64,000 nt of DNA from the NCBI GenBank assembly GCA_026874595.1, contig CM049315.1:63487389-63551388 (forward strand). Direction: 5' to 3'. Position 1 is the first letter of the stretch; each line of letters begins with the position of its first letter. This DNA comes from Sipunculus nudus. Lineage: Eukaryota > Annelida > Sipuncula > Golfingiida > Sipunculidae. This document shows, in pieces, positions 62,014 to 64,000 of the stretch. Below the pieces are notes generated by a model. The model was given only the letters and a program-made list of their open reading frames with translations. It was not told the origin of the DNA and made no database searches. The translations under genes and the position numbers were made by a program.

Positions 62014-64000
62014 AGCGTTTTAATAGCTTCATCAGGCCATTTAAAACAAGTTACAAACGTCGTTTTTGCCGAAATCAGCTCGGTTTTCGCTTTATACAAG
62101 ATCGTGTCTTGTGCAATGATCACCGATTTAAACTGTGAAAGAAGCGTTTTAGAAGCTTCATCAGGCCATTAAAAACCAGTTAGAAACGTCTTTTACGCCG
62201 AAATCAGCTCTTTTTTTCGTAATACAAGATCGTGATTTGTGCAGAAACGGCTGATTTAAACTGCGATAGAAGCGTTTTAATAGCTTTATTAGGCCATTTA
62301 GAAATTGGTTAAAACGTCGCTCTTGCTGAAATCAGATCGGTTTTCGCGTAATATAAGATCGTGTTGTGCAAAATAGAAGATTAAAATTGCAAAAGAAGCA
62401 ATTCAGAAGCTCCATTAGGCCATTTAGAACCGGGTACAAACGTCGATCTCGCCGAAATCAGATAGGTTTTTGCCTAATTCAGGAACGTGTGTTGTGCAAA
62501 AATTACAGATTTAAATTGCAAAAGAAGCAATTCAGAAGCTCCATTAGGCCATTTAGAACCGGGTACAAACATCGATCTCGCCGAAATCAGCTAGGTTTTT
62601 GCCTAATTCATGATCGTGTGTTGTGCAAATAGTGCAGATTTAAATTGCAAAAGAATCAATTCAGGAGCTTTATTAGGCCATTTAGAAATTGGTAAAAACG
62701 TCGCTCTTTCTGAAATCAGATCGGTTTTCGCGTAATACAACATCGTGTTGTGCAAAATAGAAGATTAAAATTGCAAAAGAAGCAATTCAGAAGCTCCATT
62801 AGGCCATTTAGAACCGGGTACAAACATTGATCTCGCCGAAATCAGCTAGGTTTTTGGCTAATTCAGGAACGTGTGTTGTGCAAAAATTACAGATTTCAAT
62901 TGCAAAAGAAGCAATTCAAAAGCTTCAGTAGGCCATTTAGAATCAGATACAAACGTCTTTTACGACGAAATCAGCTCGGTTTTTTCGTAATACAAGATCG
63001 TGATTTGTGCAGAAACGGCTAATATAAACTACGATAGAAGCGTTTAGATAGCTTCATTAGGCCATTTAGAAATTGTTAAAAACGTCGCTTTTGCTGAAAT
63101 CAGATCGGTTTTCGCGTAGTACAAGATCGTGTTGTGCAAAATAGAAGATTAAAATTGCAAAAGAAGCAATTCAGAAGCTCCATTAGGCCATTTAGAACCG
63201 GGTACAAACATCGATCTCGTCGAAATCAGCTAGGTTTTTCCCTAATTCATGATCGTGTGTTGTGCAAAAATTGCAGATTTAAATTGCAAAAGAAGCAATT
63301 CAGAAACTTTATTAGGCCGTTTAGAATCAGATACAAACGTCTTTTACGCAGAAATCAGCTCGGTTTTGGCGTAATACAAGATCGTGTTTTGTGCAAAGAT
63401 GACCGATTTAAACTGCGAAAGAAGCGTTTTAAAAGCTTCATCAGGCCATTAAGAACCAGTTAGCAACGTCGTTTTTGCTGAAATCAGTTCGGTTTTTTTT
63501 TTTGCGTAATTCAAAATCGTCGGTTGTGCAAAGATGACCGATTTAAACTGCTAAAGAAGCGTTTTAGAAGCTTCATCAGGCAATTAAGAAGTTAGAAACG
63601 TCTTTTACGCCGAAATCAGCTCGGTTTTTGCGTAATACAAGATCGTGTTTTGTGCAAAAGTGACCGATTTAAACTGCAAAAGAAGAGTTTAAGAAGCTTC
63701 AATAGGCCACTTAAAACCAGTTACAAAGATTTTTTTTGCCGAAATCGACTCGGTTTTTGCGTTATAATAGATCATGATCCGTGCAAAAATGGTCAGTTTA
63801 AACTGCGAAAGAAGCGTTTCAGAAACTTCATCAGGCGACTTAAAACCCGTTACAATCGTCGTTTTCGTCGCAATCAGCTCGGTTTTCGCGTACTACAAGA
63901 TCGTGTGTTGTGCAAAAATGGCCGTTTAAATTGCAAATGAAGCATTTTAATAGCTTCATCAGGCCATTTAAAACAAGTTACAAACGTCGTTTTTGCCGAA
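62014..64000 (+). repeat. Satellite right end: D3, G, A-B'', G-A-B and D run
   Basis: Tandem monomers to the window edge. It includes another copy of the chimera that joins TCAATTCAGGAGCTTTATTA to the G-type end AATTGGTAAAAACG (about 62650-62700), an A-B'-G trimer (about 62716-63100), and a D1-D2-D3 run from about 63620. No gene is seen. Confidence 0.8.

Larger units (their letters stand above)
57632..64000 (+). repeat. Satellite array, right segment (runs off the window)
   Basis: The monomers continue to the last base, which falls in the GTTTTTGCCGAA monomer boundary, so the array extends beyond the window. 57632-58832 matches 48181-49380. From about 59395 it switches to a block that matches 38040 onward. 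No genes are seen. Confidence 0.96.

Noticed and set aside
302-63940. Roughly 60-224-codon open frames on both strands across the satellite (basic KLQKKQFRSFIRPF-like and TTFVTGSKWPNEA-like repeats) as genes
   Set aside because: They recur with every monomer in several frames and both strands, change with poly-T length, lack any recognisable domain, and follow simply from unit lengths divisible by three.
1-64000. CENP-B box as evidence for a centromere
   Set aside because: No monomer type shows the TTCG....A..CGGG pattern; a centromeric role can be neither supported nor excluded from sequence alone.

Overview
The window is almost entirely one satellite-DNA array, so it comes from a eukaryotic genome; I cannot place the organism further. 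About 60 kb of the 64 kb is head-to-tail copies of an AT-rich monomer (my hand-built consensus is about 40% GC), all in one orientation. Monomers are usually 129 bp, with regular 126, 128, 131 and 132 bp variants; I estimate about 464 copies. I found no protein-coding gene, rRNA, tRNA or CRISPR array. The many open frames of 60 to 224 codons arise because 126 and 129 are multiples of three, so any frame open in one monomer tends to stay open in the next.

The monomers fall into recognisable subtypes (A to G below) that recur in fixed order, giving nested higher-order repeats (HORs). Clear blocks are: a 5.78-kb-spaced duplication (1682-3300 and 7462-9080); a 3.47-3.60 kb HOR repeated about three times (8890-19142); a 1.68-kb repeat joined at a visible chimeric monomer (19143-19271); a 384-bp trimer (21316-22083); a 3.98-kb tandem duplication (about 28030-35853) with a 513-bp tetramer duplication inside each half; a 7.78-kb and a 9.45-kb duplication across 40.9-58.8 kb; and a block at 38.0-41.2 kb that returns at 59.4-62.0 kb.

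The array is interrupted twice, at 46098-48180 and 55548-57631, by nearly identical copies of a 2.08-kb transposon-like element. It has 179-bp near-perfect terminal inverted repeats built from a GC-rich 16-bp subrepeat, an AT-rich interior without a recognisable transposase, and an 11-bp flanking duplication of satellite sequence. The uninterrupted target survives at 26294-26304, and the two sides of the element align with the two sides of that site. The second copy is not a second insertion: element and flanking satellite were duplicated together at a spacing of 9451-9452 bp.

There is no gene network to describe. The dynamics visible are unequal exchange within the satellite (chimeric and truncated monomers, block duplications, one-monomer gains and losses), plus a single past insertion of a foldback/Mutator-like non-autonomous element that then spread with the array.
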